A stretch of 64,000 nucleotides of DNA from Alphaproteobacteria bacterium UBA6411 (lineage in GTDB: Bacteria > Pseudomonadota > Alphaproteobacteria > CAAGCB01 > CAG-977): contig DJPN01000006.1 of the NCBI GenBank assembly GCA_002438565.1, positions 1 through 64,000 of the forward strand. Direction: 5' to 3'. Positions 35,355 through 44,711 of this stretch are shown in pieces (position 1 is the first letter of the stretch; each line of letters begins with the position of its first letter). The position numbers and the translations under genes were made by a program. The notes under the pieces were generated by a model that worked only from the letters and a program-made list of their open reading frames with translations, searched no databases and was not told the origin of the DNA.

Positions 35355-37619
35355 TTAAAATCCTGTCCCAAAGTTCAAACGGAAATACTCTGTTTTATCA
35401 AAGCGTTCTTTCCGCACCGGAATCGCATAGTCAATGTTAATCGGCCCCAAAGGCGACGACCACACAAAACCGATACCTATACTACCACGCAATTTGGAAG
35501 AATACCACATTTCAGATTCATTAAATCCGCTGGGTTTTCCCGTAACGCCCCAATCGGTGAAAATTTTACCCTTCATGCCGAATTCGCTGGGCAGCCCCAA
35601 CGGGAACATCAGCTGCGCGCCGGCCGTCAGCTGCCAGTTGCCGCCCAAAGAATCGTCGCCCTGCTTGGCGCGCGCAGTAACACCGCCCGTTTCAAAACCG
35701 CGCAGGTTTCCACCGCCCAGGAAATAGCGGTTATTCAGACGCACATCCTGCCCGAAGCCGAAGATATAGCCGCCCGAAGTGCTTAATCCCAGCACCCATT
35801 TGTCGGACAGCGGCGTATAAGTGCCGAAACTGTAATCAGAGCGCAAATAGCGGTTGTCGCCGCCAAATCCCGCCAAATCGTTGGAAAGCGACAAATACCA
35901 GCCGTCCGTCGGATTATAGCGGTTGTCCAAATAGTCCCAAAACAGCGATTGGGAAACCATTGACGTCAGAGTCGTCCCTTCCTGTTCGCGCACATAGCGG
36001 GACGCCCCGTCGCTGATATCGAAAATTTTGTCGTTGCGTAAAGTGTATTTGACGGAATGGGACAGCTCTTCGGTATATTTCCAGCCGAACGAATTGGAAA
36101 AGCCGGCCATTTCGGAATTGTATGAACTGGTATCCTTGTAATTTCGGGTCAAGTAGAACACATCCACGCCCCACGACAATTCCCTGTCCAAAAACCACGG
36201 TTCGACAAAACTGATATCAAACAGCGTTTTTTGTTCCGCAACGCTTGCCGACGCGCCGACAACCCGTCCCGTCCCCAAAAAGTTCCGTTCCTGCACGGAC
36301 ACTTCCGCCAAAGGACCGTCATAGGACGACCAGCCGATTCCCAATTTCAGCGCCCCCGTCGATTTTTCCGTTACATCGGCGCGCAAAGTCGCTTTGTCGG
36401 GCGCGTCCTCGGACGGTTCGATATTGACATCGACCTTTTCAAAATAGTTCAGATTTTCAATGCGCTGTCTGGTGCGGCGGATTTTGGCGGGACTGTAAGC
36501 GTCGCCTTCGGAAAAACGGAATTCGCGGCGGATGACGCGGTCCTGCGTGCGGGTGTTGCCGCGAATGTCGATGCGGTCGATAAACAGGTGCTGCCCTTCT
36601 TTGACATCGAAAACGACATCCACGGTCGAATCGTCATGCTTGTCCAGTCTGTATTCCACATCAACGAACGGAAACCCCTGCGCCCCGACCGCATTGGTCA
36701 AAGCCAGCACACTGTCGTCGACTTTACTTTGATTGAACGTCTTTCCCGCCTTAAAAGTCGGCACGGAGCGCACGGTTTCGGGATTGAAACCTTTTAACGA
36801 CGAAACGATTTCAACTTTGCCGACCGTGTATTTTTTGCCTTCTTCCAACAGCAGCGTCAGATAAAAATCCTTGCGGTTCGGGGACAATTCGGCGGACGAC
36901 GACACGACTTCAAAATCGATGTAACCGTGATTGAAATAAAAACGGCGCAAAAGCTCTTGATCGTAAGCGAACCTGTCGGGATCGTAAGTATCCGTCGACG
37001 TAAACCAGCGGTACCAGCGCGCTTCTTTGGACAGCATGGTTTCTTCCAGCAAATCGGAATCGAAAGAATTGTTGCCGATAAAGTCGATTTTGCGGATATA
37101 CGTCGGTTCGCCTTCCGTAATTTCAAAAACGACATCCAAACGATTTTGCGGACGTTCGATGATTTTCGGTTCGACAACGGCGGAATACCGTCCCATGCGG
37201 CGGTAAAGTTCGACAATTCTTTGCGTGTCCGCCCGCGCTTTCGCCCGGGTGAAAACCGTTCGCGGACGTAGCGTCAATTCGCCTTTCAGCTGGTCGGATT
37301 TGATTTTTTTGTTTCCCTCGAACGTGATTTTGTTCACAATCGGATTTTCGACCAAGTCAACCGTCAAAACGCCGTTTTTTTCGGAAAGTTTGACATCGGC
37401 GAACAATCCCGTCGAAAACAGTGACTTCAACCCCTTGTCCAGTCTGTCCGGCGTCGCTTCATCCCCCTGCCGAATCATCAGATAAGTCAAAACCGTTTCG
37501 GGTTCGATACGCATCGTCCCGTTAATGACGATTTCATTCACGATTTTCGGCGTTTCCTGCGCATTGGCAAAGGAAACAGCAAAGCATAAAGCGACAATCA
37601 GCGAAAAGCGGCGAAACAA
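35355..37619 (-). CDS. bamA: Outer-membrane protein assembly factor BamA
   Basis: BamA inserts beta-barrel proteins, including LptD, into the outer membrane. A signal peptide ends at FANAQ (about 21). Five POTRA domains span roughly 25-425, for example GNKKIKSDQLKGEL. The C-terminal 16-stranded barrel holds the lid-lock region and ends in the aromatic signal FGTGF. The length of 754 residues is typical. It lies between rseP and skp as in most Gram-negative bacteria. Confidence 0.97.
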   Translation of the reverse strand: MFRRFSLIVALCFAVSFANAQETPKIVNEIVINGTMRIEPETVLTYLMIRQGDEATPDRLDKGLKSLFSTGLFADVKLSEKNGVLTVDLVENPIVNKITFEGNKKIKSDQLKGELTLRPRTVFTRAKARADTQRIVELYRRMGRYSAVVEPKIIERPQNRLDVVFEITEGEPTYIRKIDFIGNNSFDSDLLEETMLSKEARWYRWFTSTDTYDPDRFAYDQELLRRFYFNHGYIDFEVVSSSAELSPNRKDFYLTLLLEEGKKYTVGKVEIVSSLKGFNPETVRSVPTFKAGKTFNQSKVDDSVLALTNAVGAQGFPFVDVEYRLDKHDDSTVDVVFDVKEGQHLFIDRIDIRGNTRTQDRVIRREFRFSEGDAYSPAKIRRTRQRIENLNYFEKVDVNIEPSEDAPDKATLRADVTEKSTGALKLGIGWSSYDGPLAEVSVQERNFLGTGRVVGASASVAEQKTLFDISFVEPWFLDRELSWGVDVFYLTRNYKDTSSYNSEMAGFSNSFGWKYTEELSHSVKYTLRNDKIFDISDGASRYVREQEGTTLTSMVSQSLFWDYLDNRYNPTDGWYLSLSNDLAGFGGDNRYLRSDYSFGTYTPLSDKWVLGLSTSGGYIFGFGQDVRLNNRYFLGGGNLRGFETGGVTARAKQGDDSLGGNWQLTAGAQLMFPLGLPSEFGMKGKIFTDWGVTGKPSGFNESEMWYSSKLRGSIGIGFVWSSPLGPINIDYAIPVRKERFDKTEYFRLNFGTGF

Positions 37620-37630
37620 CAGTTCAATCC

Positions 37631-38713
37631 TTATCCGAACAGACGTGAAACAATGCGCACAATATCATTCCACGACGTTACAATCAATAACCCGATAAGC
37701 AGGAAAAAGCCTATATTCAACGCGATTGTTTCAGCTTTTTCGGGAACGGGACGGCGAATGACGGCCTCAATCGCGTAAAACAGCAAATGGCCGCCGTCCA
37801 GCATAGGCACGGGCAACAAGTTCAAAAAACCGATGCCGATTGACACTTGAATCAAAAATGTCAGAAAACTGACCGCTCCGCCCTTTGCGGCGTCGCCCGA
37901 CGCTTCCGCGATTCCCAAAGGTCCGCGCAAATCGTCGGCGGAACGTTCACGCAAAAGAATACGCTTCAGAACCGCCGTCGTATCCGCCGTCAGTTCCCAA
38001 GTATCTTTCAAAGCGGTTTCAAACGCTTCCCGCAAATTCAAATCTTTGTAGTGTTCGCGCTGCATGACGGCTTGAACACCCAAAACCGCGCCGCCGTTTT
38101 CACGTTTCAAAACAGCGGTCAATTCAACTTCTTTGCCATCGCGCAAAACAACCATGTTCAAGGTGCTGTCCAGTTCAATCGCCCGACGGATGTCATGGAA
38201 TTCGTTGATTTTCATGCCGTTGATGCTGATAAAGCGGTCATTGGGCAAAACCCCAGCGGCTTCTGCGGCGGAACCGGCTGATACGGCGGACACGACGGGC
38301 GGCACGGTCAACAGCCCGTATGCGCGCAGCAATCCCGTCAGCAGAACGATTGCAAACACATAATTCATTGCCGGTCCGGCAAAAGCAATCACCGCCTTTT
38401 TCCACAACGGCTGATAAACGATAGAGCTTTTCTTTTCTTCATCCGTCAGTTCTTTGACTTTTTCATCGACTTTCGTCCCCGCCGCATCGGCGTCGCCCAG
38501 CATTTTGACGTAGCCGCCCAACGGAATCAGGCAAACTTTCCACAGCGTCCCTTTTTTATCCGTGCGCGACCAAAGCGTTTTTCCGAAGCCGACGGAAAAC
38601 TCGTCAACCTTGACGCCGCAGGAACGCGCGGCTTGGAAATGGCCGAACTCGTGAACGATAACGACCAAAGACAACACAAACAAAAAAGAAACCGGATACA
38701 ACAAAGCCGTCAT
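37631..38713 (-). CDS. rseP: RseP-type intramembrane zinc metalloprotease
   Basis: The site-2 protease has the zinc motif HEFGHF in its first transmembrane helix (about residue 22), a periplasmic PDZ domain (about 115-200) and the third zinc ligand in NLLPVPMLDGGHLLFY near 300. It cuts membrane-bound anti-sigma factors and cleared signal peptides. I use ATG 38713 (360 aa), which has AAAGGG upstream; the in-frame TTG at 38719 is an alternative. The dxr stop at 38718-38716 lies just before it, so the two are coupled. Confidence 0.95.
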   Translation of the reverse strand: MTALLYPVSFLFVLSLVVIVHEFGHFQAARSCGVKVDEFSVGFGKTLWSRTDKKGTLWKVCLIPLGGYVKMLGDADAAGTKVDEKVKELTDEEKKSSIVYQPLWKKAVIAFAGPAMNYVFAIVLLTGLLRAYGLLTVPPVVSAVSAGSAAEAAGVLPNDRFISINGMKINEFHDIRRAIELDSTLNMVVLRDGKEVELTAVLKRENGGAVLGVQAVMQREHYKDLNLREAFETALKDTWELTADTTAVLKRILLRERSADDLRGPLGIAEASGDAAKGGAVSFLTFLIQVSIGIGFLNLLPVPMLDGGHLLFYAIEAVIRRPVPEKAETIALNIGFFLLIGLLIVTSWNDIVRIVSRLFG

Positions 38714-38715
38714 TT

Positions 38716-39870
38716 TCAAGCCCTTTCACGGATAACAGCCGCCGCCTGTTCGCGCGCCTGCGCGTCAACGGCAATCACATCGCCGATAGTGCGAACGGCG
38801 GGCAAAGACGTTCTTTCCAGAACCGCTTCAACCGTTTTAACAATATCCAAAAAGCCGATTTTGCGATTAAGAAAAGCCCCGACCGCAACTTCGTTCGCCG
38901 CGTTCATCACCGCCGTCGCCGTCTGCCCTTTGTTCAAAGCGGCCTTGGCAACGCGCAAAGCGGGGAATTTTTCTTCGTCGGGATGGCTGAACGTCAACCC
39001 CGACAGCGCCGTCAAATCCAACGGCTTCGTCGGCGATTCCATGCGGTTCGGATACGCAAGGGCATAAGCAATCGGCGTGCGCATGTCGGGCATGCCCATG
39101 TGCGCCAAAACCGAACCGTCAATATAAGCGACCGCGCTGTGCACAATAGACTGCGGATGCACCAAAACTTCGATTCTGTCCGCACCGAAACCGAACAGAT
39201 GATAAGCTTCGATGATTTCCAATCCTTTGTTCATCATCGTTGCGGAATCGACGGAAATTTTCGCGCCCATGCTCCAATTCGGGTGGGCGACCGCCTGTTC
39301 GGGGGTAACTTGCGTCATAAACGCGGTATCTTTTTCACGGAAAGGTCCGCCGGAAGCCGTCAGCAAAATACGGTCGACGGCGGCGCGGTGCCGTTCTTCC
39401 AAAGTTTGAAAAATCGCGCTGTGTTCGGAATCGACGGGAACCAACGTCGTATTTGTTTCCTTTATCGCGCGCATCACGATTTCGCCCGCGCAAACCAGCG
39501 TTTCCTTGTTCGCCAAAGCCAGCGTTTTTCCGCGTTTGACGACTTCCATCGTCGGAACCAAGCCCGCCGCGCCGACAATCGACGACATTGTCCAGTCGGC
39601 ATCCAAGGCCGCCGCCGCTTCGACGGCTTCGTCGCCCGCTTCAATGCGGACGGACGTGCCGCTCAAAGCGTCTTTCAAAGCGGCGTAGTTGTTTTTGTCG
39701 GCCGTAACGGCGACTTCAGCGTTCAGCTGTTTAGCCTGCTGCGCCAGCAAAGCGACGTTTTTATTGCCTGTCAAAGCCACCACGCGGTAATCGTCGGGAT
39801 GACGGCGGATGATATCAACGGTGCTTTTGCCAATCGAGCCTGTCGAGCCTAAAATCGTAACGGATTTCAT
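38716..39870 (-). CDS. dxr: 1-deoxy-D-xylulose 5-phosphate reductoisomerase
   Basis: Dxr makes 2-C-methyl-D-erythritol 4-phosphate in the MEP isoprenoid pathway, which feeds undecaprenyl phosphate made by the nearby UppS. The NADPH-binding GSTGSIGKSTVD is at the N-terminus. The metal and substrate site PVDSEHSAIFQ and the flexible loop with LTASGGPFR and HPNWSMGAKISVDSATMMNKGLE are present. The 384-residue length is normal. Confidence 0.97.
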   Translation of the reverse strand: MKSVTILGSTGSIGKSTVDIIRRHPDDYRVVALTGNKNVALLAQQAKQLNAEVAVTADKNNYAALKDALSGTSVRIEAGDEAVEAAAALDADWTMSSIVGAAGLVPTMEVVKRGKTLALANKETLVCAGEIVMRAIKETNTTLVPVDSEHSAIFQTLEERHRAAVDRILLTASGGPFREKDTAFMTQVTPEQAVAHPNWSMGAKISVDSATMMNKGLEIIEAYHLFGFGADRIEVLVHPQSIVHSAVAYIDGSVLAHMGMPDMRTPIAYALAYPNRMESPTKPLDLTALSGLTFSHPDEEKFPALRVAKAALNKGQTATAVMNAANEVAVGAFLNRKIGFLDIVKTVEAVLERTSLPAVRTIGDVIAVDAQAREQAAAVIRERA

Positions 39871-39873
39871 ACC

Positions 39874-40656
39874 TTACCCCCAAAAATCCAATTCGGGAAA
39901 GAACGCCAAAATCAGAACGACAATCGGCGTCACAGCCAGCAAAGCGTCCGTGCGGTCGAAAATGCCGCCGTGTCCCGGAATCAAGTTTCCCGAATCCTTG
40001 ACGCCCAAATAGCGTTTAATCCACGATTCAAACAAATCGCCGCCCTGCGACACCGCCGCCAAAACAGCGGAAACAATCATCACAAAGCCGAAATTTTGCA
40101 AACCGTCCAGCTTTGCGCAACCCAATCCCCACACAGCCGCCGTCGCCATGCCGCCGATTAAGCCGGCCCAAGTCTTCTTGGGGCTGATTTTCGGGCAAAG
40201 TTTGGGGCCTCCGATGGTTTTGCCGAACGCATACGCGCCCGTGTCCATCGCCCACACCGTCCCGATCAGCCAAATCGTGCAGACGAAGCCGTAATTTTGC
40301 AGCATATACGCCAATGCGACCATCGGATAAACCGAATACGCCATGCCGAATGCGAACAGTTTTTGATGTTCGGTGTTTTCCTTTTTAACGGCAATATACA
40401 AGACAACCGTCATCACGGCGGGCAAAGTCCATGCGACTTCGGGGAAATCGCCCAGCATAAACACGCACGCGACGCCTACGACGGCAATCAGCATCCCTAA
40501 AACGGTAAAGCGTTTCAGCACCAGTTTTTCCCATTCCCAGCCCATAGCCGTCAAAGCGACGGCGCACAGCAATTCAAACCACGGAGATTCGTAATACAGC
40601 GCCAAAATCGGCAAAGGCAACAGTATCAAAGCGGATAAAATTCGTTGTTTCAACAT
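39874..40656 (-). CDS. cdsA: Phosphatidate cytidylyltransferase
   Basis: CdsA makes CDP-diacylglycerol, the precursor of all major phospholipids. The 260-residue chain has about seven hydrophobic helices. The family signature near the C-terminus runs SQGGDLFESWIKRYLGVKDSGNLIPGHGGIFDRTD (at about 205-240) and holds the metal-binding aspartates. It lies between uppS and dxr. Confidence 0.95.
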   Translation of the reverse strand: MLKQRILSALILLPLPILALYYESPWFELLCAVALTAMGWEWEKLVLKRFTVLGMLIAVVGVACVFMLGDFPEVAWTLPAVMTVVLYIAVKKENTEHQKLFAFGMAYSVYPMVALAYMLQNYGFVCTIWLIGTVWAMDTGAYAFGKTIGGPKLCPKISPKKTWAGLIGGMATAAVWGLGCAKLDGLQNFGFVMIVSAVLAAVSQGGDLFESWIKRYLGVKDSGNLIPGHGGIFDRTDALLAVTPIVVLILAFFPELDFWG

Positions 40657-40671
40657 AAAAAAGCTCTCCTC

Positions 40672-41388
40672 TTACACTTTGCCGAAACGGCGCTGACGTT
40701 TGGCGTATTCGGTCAGCGCCTCATGTAAATCTTCGGCGGAAAAATCGGGCCACAGCGTATCGGTGAAATACAATTCCGTATATGCCAGCTGCCATAATAA
40801 AAAATTGCTGATTCGCAATTCGCCGCTGGTGCGGATAAGCAAATCGGGATCGGGAATGTCGGGACGGTACAGCGCCCGTTCAAACAGGGTTTCGGTAATG
40901 TCGGCCGACTTCAATGCCCCTGTTTCAACCTGTTGCGCCAAACGGCGGGCGGCTTGGGTGATTTCCTCGCGTCCGCCGTAACTAATCGCCAGATTCAAGC
41001 GCATCTTTTCCTGTTCGGCCGGCAGATTTTGCGATTCAAAATCGCGGATTGTTTTCTGCAGTCCCGCGGGCAAGCGGTCGATTTGTCCCGTAAAAACGGC
41101 GTTAATGCCTTTTTGGCGGAACGGAGCGAGTTCCTTGTGCAAATACTCGTCCAGCATTTTAAACAAAGCGGCAATCTCGGCTTGCGGTCTGTTCCAGTTT
41201 TCCGAAGAAAAGCAGAACAAAGTCACATACCGAATCCCCGCAGCAAGGCACGCGTCCGCCAGTCTTTCGACCGCTTTTGCGCCCGCGCGGTGTCCCTGTG
41301 TCCGGGACAGTCCTCTTTGTTTTGCCCAACGACCGTTGCCGTCCATAATGACGGCGACATGCGCCGGAATCCGCCCCGAATCCGTCAT
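40672..41388 (-). CDS. uppS: Undecaprenyl pyrophosphate synthase
   Basis: The cis-prenyltransferase makes the C55 lipid carrier for peptidoglycan and O-antigen. The 238-residue protein shows HVAVIMDGNGRWAKQRG with the catalytic Asp, the HRAGAKAVE helix, the ENWNRP loop and the conserved RTSGELRISNFLLWQLAYTE region. Its ATG overlaps the frr stop by one base (TAATG). Confidence 0.97.
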   Translation of the reverse strand: MTDSGRIPAHVAVIMDGNGRWAKQRGLSRTQGHRAGAKAVERLADACLAAGIRYVTLFCFSSENWNRPQAEIAALFKMLDEYLHKELAPFRQKGINAVFTGQIDRLPAGLQKTIRDFESQNLPAEQEKMRLNLAISYGGREEITQAARRLAQQVETGALKSADITETLFERALYRPDIPDPDLLIRTSGELRISNFLLWQLAYTELYFTDTLWPDFSAEDLHEALTEYAKRQRRFGKV

Positions 41389-41960
41389 TAAACCTGCTTG
41401 ATTTCCTGTTCTTTGATTTTCAAAGCTTCGTCAACGGCTTTAATGGCGGTGTCCGTCATCGTTTGAATTTCCGTTTCGTATTTTTTCTGTTCGTCTTCGG
41501 AAATATCGCCGTCTTTCTGCATTTTCTTGACCGCATCCATCGCGTCGCGGCGGATGTTGCGAATGGCGACGCGCGCCTGTTCCGTATATTTGCCAGCAAC
41601 TTTGGTCAATTCAACGCGGCGTTCTTCCGTCAAAGCGGGAATGGGAACGCGAATCACCTGCCCGTCGGAAGCGGGATTCAATCCCAAATCAGACGAACGA
41701 ATCGCTTTTTCAACAGCTTTCGTCAAAGAACGGTCCCAAACCTGCACGGTCAACATTCTGGGTTCGGGAACGCTGATGTTGGCGACTTGGTTCAACGGCG
41801 ACATGCCGCCGTAGGCTTCAACCGTAATCCCTTCCAGCAACGCCGTGGAGGCGCGTCCCGTGCGCAAGCCCGAAAAATCCTTTTTCAAAGCTTCCGTCGT
41901 TTTATCCATACGCACGCGCGTATCCTGCTTTAATTCGTTGTAGTTTGCAAAAGTTCCCAT
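41388..41960 (-). CDS. frr: Ribosome recycling factor
   Basis: RRF splits post-termination ribosomes with EF-G. The 190-residue protein is the usual two-domain form: a three-helix bundle (KTTEALKKDFSGLRTGRAS at the start, RRDAMDAVKKMQKDG later) and a small beta domain with VPIPALTEERR. The start at 41960 adds a few residues compared with some homologues; Met18 is another candidate. It sits between pyrH and uppS in the conserved order. Confidence 0.96.
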   Translation of the reverse strand: MGTFANYNELKQDTRVRMDKTTEALKKDFSGLRTGRASTALLEGITVEAYGGMSPLNQVANISVPEPRMLTVQVWDRSLTKAVEKAIRSSDLGLNPASDGQVIRVPIPALTEERRVELTKVAGKYTEQARVAIRNIRRDAMDAVKKMQKDGDISEDEQKKYETEIQTMTDTAIKAVDEALKIKEQEIKQV

Positions 41961-41970
41961 TGTAGTATCC

Positions 41971-42687
41971 TTATTTATCGCAAGTGATTTCCGTAAACGC
42001 GCCCTGCCCCGACAAAGTGCGCATCAACGCGCCCTGTTCGTGCATGGAAAACACAACAATCGAAATGTTGTTGTCGCGCGCCAAAGCAACAGCCGAAGCG
42101 TCCATCACTTTCAAATTCTTGACCAACACTTCATCATAGCTGACTTTTTCAAAGCGTACAGCATTTTTATCTTTTTTCGGGTCGGCGGAATAAACGCCGT
42201 CAACCTGCGTGGCTTTGAAAATCGCTTCACAGCCCATTTCGGCGGCGCGCAACGCCGCGCCCGTGTCCGTCGTAAAGAACGGATTTCCCGTCCCCGCGGC
42301 AAAGATGATGACATCGCCGTTTTGCAAATGGCTTTTTGCTTTTGGCTGAATATAGGGTTCGCAAATCGTCGGCATGACCACACCCGAAACAACGCGCGTC
42401 GGCACGCCGATTCGCAACAAAGCGTCCTGCATCGCCAAAGAATTGATAATTGTTGCCAACATGCCCATATGATCGGCGCTGACCCTGTCCATGCCGCCCG
42501 CCGCGCCTTTCAGTCCGCGGAAAATGTTTCCGCCGCCGATAACGACCGCCAGCTGAATGCCCGCATCATGCACCTGTTTGATTTCCTGCGCCATTTCGGA
42601 CAGTTTGGCTTCGTCCAAACCGAACGATTTTTCACCCATCAAGCCTTCACCCGACAGTTTCAACAAAACGCGCTTGTATTTGACCAT
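41971..42687 (-). CDS. pyrH: Uridylate kinase
   Basis: PyrH phosphorylates UMP to UDP. The 238-residue amino-acid-kinase-fold protein has LLKLSGEGLMG, the glycine loop AVVIGGGNIFRG and the UMP site TGNPFFTTDTGAALRA. I start at ATG 42687 (MVKYKRVLLKLSGE) with AGGGGA upstream. The 46 upstream in-frame codons cross the tsf terminator hairpin and are not coding. Confidence 0.97.
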   Translation of the reverse strand: MVKYKRVLLKLSGEGLMGEKSFGLDEAKLSEMAQEIKQVHDAGIQLAVVIGGGNIFRGLKGAAGGMDRVSADHMGMLATIINSLAMQDALLRIGVPTRVVSGVVMPTICEPYIQPKAKSHLQNGDVIIFAAGTGNPFFTTDTGAALRAAEMGCEAIFKATQVDGVYSADPKKDKNAVRFEKVSYDEVLVKNLKVMDASAVALARDNNISIVVFSMHEQGALMRTLSGQGAFTEITCDK

Positions 42688-42708
42688 TGCAGTCCCCTTT
42701 GAATTGAC

Positions 42709-42745
42709 ACAAAAACGGCGGGATGTTTGATGTCCCGCCGTTTCA
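42709..42745 (-). terminator. Terminator or attenuator between tsf and pyrH
   Basis: An 11-bp perfect stem (42713-42723 with 42733-42743) and a nine-base loop is followed leftwards by TTTTTGTG, a few bases after the tsf stop. It could end the rpsB-tsf messenger or reduce read-through into pyrH. Confidence 0.8.
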
Positions 42746-42751
42746 AAAGTT

Positions 42752-43693
42752 TTACTTTCCGGCAGCTGCCGCGACTTCGGCAGCGAAGTCTTCCTCTTTC
42801 TTTTCGATGCCTTCACCCAATGCAAAGCGGGCGAAAGCTTTCAGTTCGACAGGGGCGCCGACTTCTTTGGCGGCTTCCGCGACAACTTCTTTGACTTTCT
42901 TTTTGTCGTCCATGATGAAGAACTGTTCGTTCAAAACGACTTCTTCATGGAATTTGCGAATACGGCCGACAACCATTTTTTCAATGATTTCGGCGGGTTT
43001 GGATTTGCCCGTTTTCGCCTGTTCTTCTTTAATCTGCGCTTCGACAACGTTCTTTTCGCGTTCTTCCATTTCGGCGGGAACGTCGGCGACGTTCAAGCAG
43101 ACGGGAGCGGCGGCGGCAACGTGCATCGCCAGATTTTTAGCCAATTTTTCCAAAGCGGCTTTGTCGCCTGTCGATTCCAAAGCGACCAGCGTGCCGATTT
43201 TGCCCAGACCGTCGGCAATCGCGCCGTGCATGTAGCCGACGACAACACCGTCGGTGACGGACAGTTTCGCAACGCGGCGCAAGTTCATGTTTTCACCGAT
43301 TTTGGCAATCAAGTCGGTCAAAGCGGCGTGAACGTCTTTGCCGTCTTCATACGCGGCGGCTTTCAAAGCTTCGATGTCGCCATTGCCCTGCAGGGCGATA
43401 TCGGCGGTTTTGGCAACAAACTGCTGGAACAATTCGTTTTTGGAAACGAAGTCGGTTTCGGAGTTGACTTCGACGACAACACCCTGTTTGCCGTCCGTTT
43501 TCAAAGCGACCAAACCCTGAGCGGCAACGCGGCCGGCTTTCTTCGCGGCGGTCGCCAAGCCTTTTTCACGCAACCAGTCGACGGCTTTTTCGATGTCGCC
43601 GTCGGACGCGGTCAACGCTTTTTTGCAATCCATCATGCCTGCGCCGGATTTTTCGCGCAATTCTTTTACAGCGGCGGCGGTAATTTCAGCCAT
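42752..43693 (-). CDS. tsf: Elongation factor Ts
   Basis: EF-Ts exchanges GDP for GTP on EF-Tu. The start at ATG 43693 (MAEITAAAVKELREKSGAGMMDCKKAL, by position residues 1-27) gives 313 residues and the usual N-terminal UBA-like domain. The core has TDFVSKNELFQQF and the coiled-coil part near 200. The 25 upstream in-frame codons lie in the rpsB-tsf hairpin region and are excluded. Confidence 0.97.
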   Translation of the reverse strand: MAEITAAAVKELREKSGAGMMDCKKALTASDGDIEKAVDWLREKGLATAAKKAGRVAAQGLVALKTDGKQGVVVEVNSETDFVSKNELFQQFVAKTADIALQGNGDIEALKAAAYEDGKDVHAALTDLIAKIGENMNLRRVAKLSVTDGVVVGYMHGAIADGLGKIGTLVALESTGDKAALEKLAKNLAMHVAAAAPVCLNVADVPAEMEEREKNVVEAQIKEEQAKTGKSKPAEIIEKMVVGRIRKFHEEVVLNEQFFIMDDKKKVKEVVAEAAKEVGAPVELKAFARFALGEGIEKKEEDFAAEVAAAAGK

Positions 43694-43733
43694 TTGAGTA
43701 TTTTCCTTTCTGAACAACTGATATTTATAAAAT

Positions 43734-43762
43734 AATGGCGGCAGAACAAAGCCACCGCCATT
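43734..43762 (-). terminator. Hairpin in the rpsB-tsf gap, possible attenuator
   Basis: An AATGGCGG/CCGCCATT stem (43734-43741 with 43755-43762), extended by partial inner pairing, lies 17 bp after the rpsB stop and is followed leftwards by ATTTTAT. It may lower tsf expression relative to rpsB, as known in other bacteria. Confidence 0.5.
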
Positions 43763-43779
43763 AGTCAAGCCTTTAAGAC

Positions 43780-44550
43780 TTAAGCGTCGGCTTTGTCGGC
43801 GACTTCAACGTCTTCGACAACGGTTTCCTGCGCACCCAAATCAACGCCGGCGGCGGTCATTTCCGCCTGAATGCCGTCCAACACGGAACCGGCGATCAAA
43901 TCGCAGTACATGTTGATGGCGCGAATGGCGTCGTCATTGCCCGGCACGGGGAATTCAATGTCGTCGGGATTCGAGTTCGTATCGCAAATCGCGATAACGG
44001 GAATGCCCAAACGGCGTGCTTCGTTCAAAGCCAAGCCTTCCTTAACGGTGTCGATGACGAAAATCAAGTCGGGACGACCGCCCATATCCTTGATGCCGCC
44101 CAGCGAACAATCCAATTTTTCGCGTTCGCGTTCCAGATTCAGTTTTTCCTTTTTGGTCAAACCTTCCAGTTCGCCTTTTTCCTGCTTGGCATTGATTTCT
44201 TTCAAGCGGCGAATCGACTGGGAAACGGTTTTCCAGTTCGTCAGCGTTCCGCCCAGCCAGCGATGGTTGACGTAATACTGACCGCAACGTTCCGCAGCTT
44301 CGCGAACCGCCTGCTGAGCCTGGTTTTTCGTGCCGACGAACAAAACGCGGCCGCCGTTTGCGGCGACATCGCGCGCCGCCTGCATGGCGCGGTACAGCAT
44401 CGGAACCGTCTGCTGCAAGTCGATAATATGAACATTGTCGCGCGTGCCGAAAATGTACTGTTTCATTTTCGGATTCCAGCGACGGGTGTTGTGACCAAAG
44501 TGAACGCCCGCTTCAATCAGCTGACGCATTGTGAATGTGGGAAGAGCCAT
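43780..44550 (-). CDS. rpsB: 30S ribosomal protein S2
   Basis: The 256-residue protein has the family signatures TMRQLIEAGVHFGHNTRRWNPKM (residues 6-28) and PVIAICDTNSNPDDIEFPVPGNDDA (about 182-206). S2 is assembled late on the 30S back side. It starts the rpsB-tsf unit and has a 112-nt leader with a stable hairpin. Confidence 0.98.
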   Translation of the reverse strand: MALPTFTMRQLIEAGVHFGHNTRRWNPKMKQYIFGTRDNVHIIDLQQTVPMLYRAMQAARDVAANGGRVLFVGTKNQAQQAVREAAERCGQYYVNHRWLGGTLTNWKTVSQSIRRLKEINAKQEKGELEGLTKKEKLNLEREREKLDCSLGGIKDMGGRPDLIFVIDTVKEGLALNEARRLGIPVIAICDTNSNPDDIEFPVPGNDDAIRAINMYCDLIAGSVLDGIQAEMTAAGVDLGAQETVVEDVEVADKADA

Positions 44551-44591
44551 TTTTATCCTCTTTTTCCGGTTAAACCTCCGCGGGTTGTTGA

Positions 44592-44609
44592 GGCGGGAAC
44601 CCTCCCGCC
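44592..44609 (-). promoter_or_regulatory. Hairpin in the rpsB leader
   Basis: GGCGGGA (44592-44598) pairs with TCCCGCC (44603-44609), about 45 nt upstream of the rpsB start. Ribosomal protein leaders often bind their own product. Whether S2 binds here is unknown. Confidence 0.35.
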
Positions 44610-44669
44610 ACCGGAGCGATTTTCCCCTTGCGAAGAAATCCGCCTGTACCCGCGTGTGAAATCGGGTTG

Positions 44670-44698
44670 TTTTTACCCTGTTTTTTTTCCTTTTGCAA
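44670..44698 (-). promoter_or_regulatory. Candidate rpsB promoter
   Basis: TTGCAA (44698-44693), a 17-nt spacer and TAAAAA (44675-44670) lie about 120 nt upstream of rpsB and just after the preceding membrane-protein gene. Confidence 0.4.
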
Positions 44699-44711
44699 GC
44701 GTTTTGTTCAA

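Noticed and set aside
42688..42825. Upstream in-frame extension of pyrH
   Set aside because: It reads through the tsf terminator hairpin and into tsf.
43694..43768. Upstream in-frame extension of tsf
   Set aside because: It lies in the hairpin-bearing rpsB-tsf gap and is not family-like.
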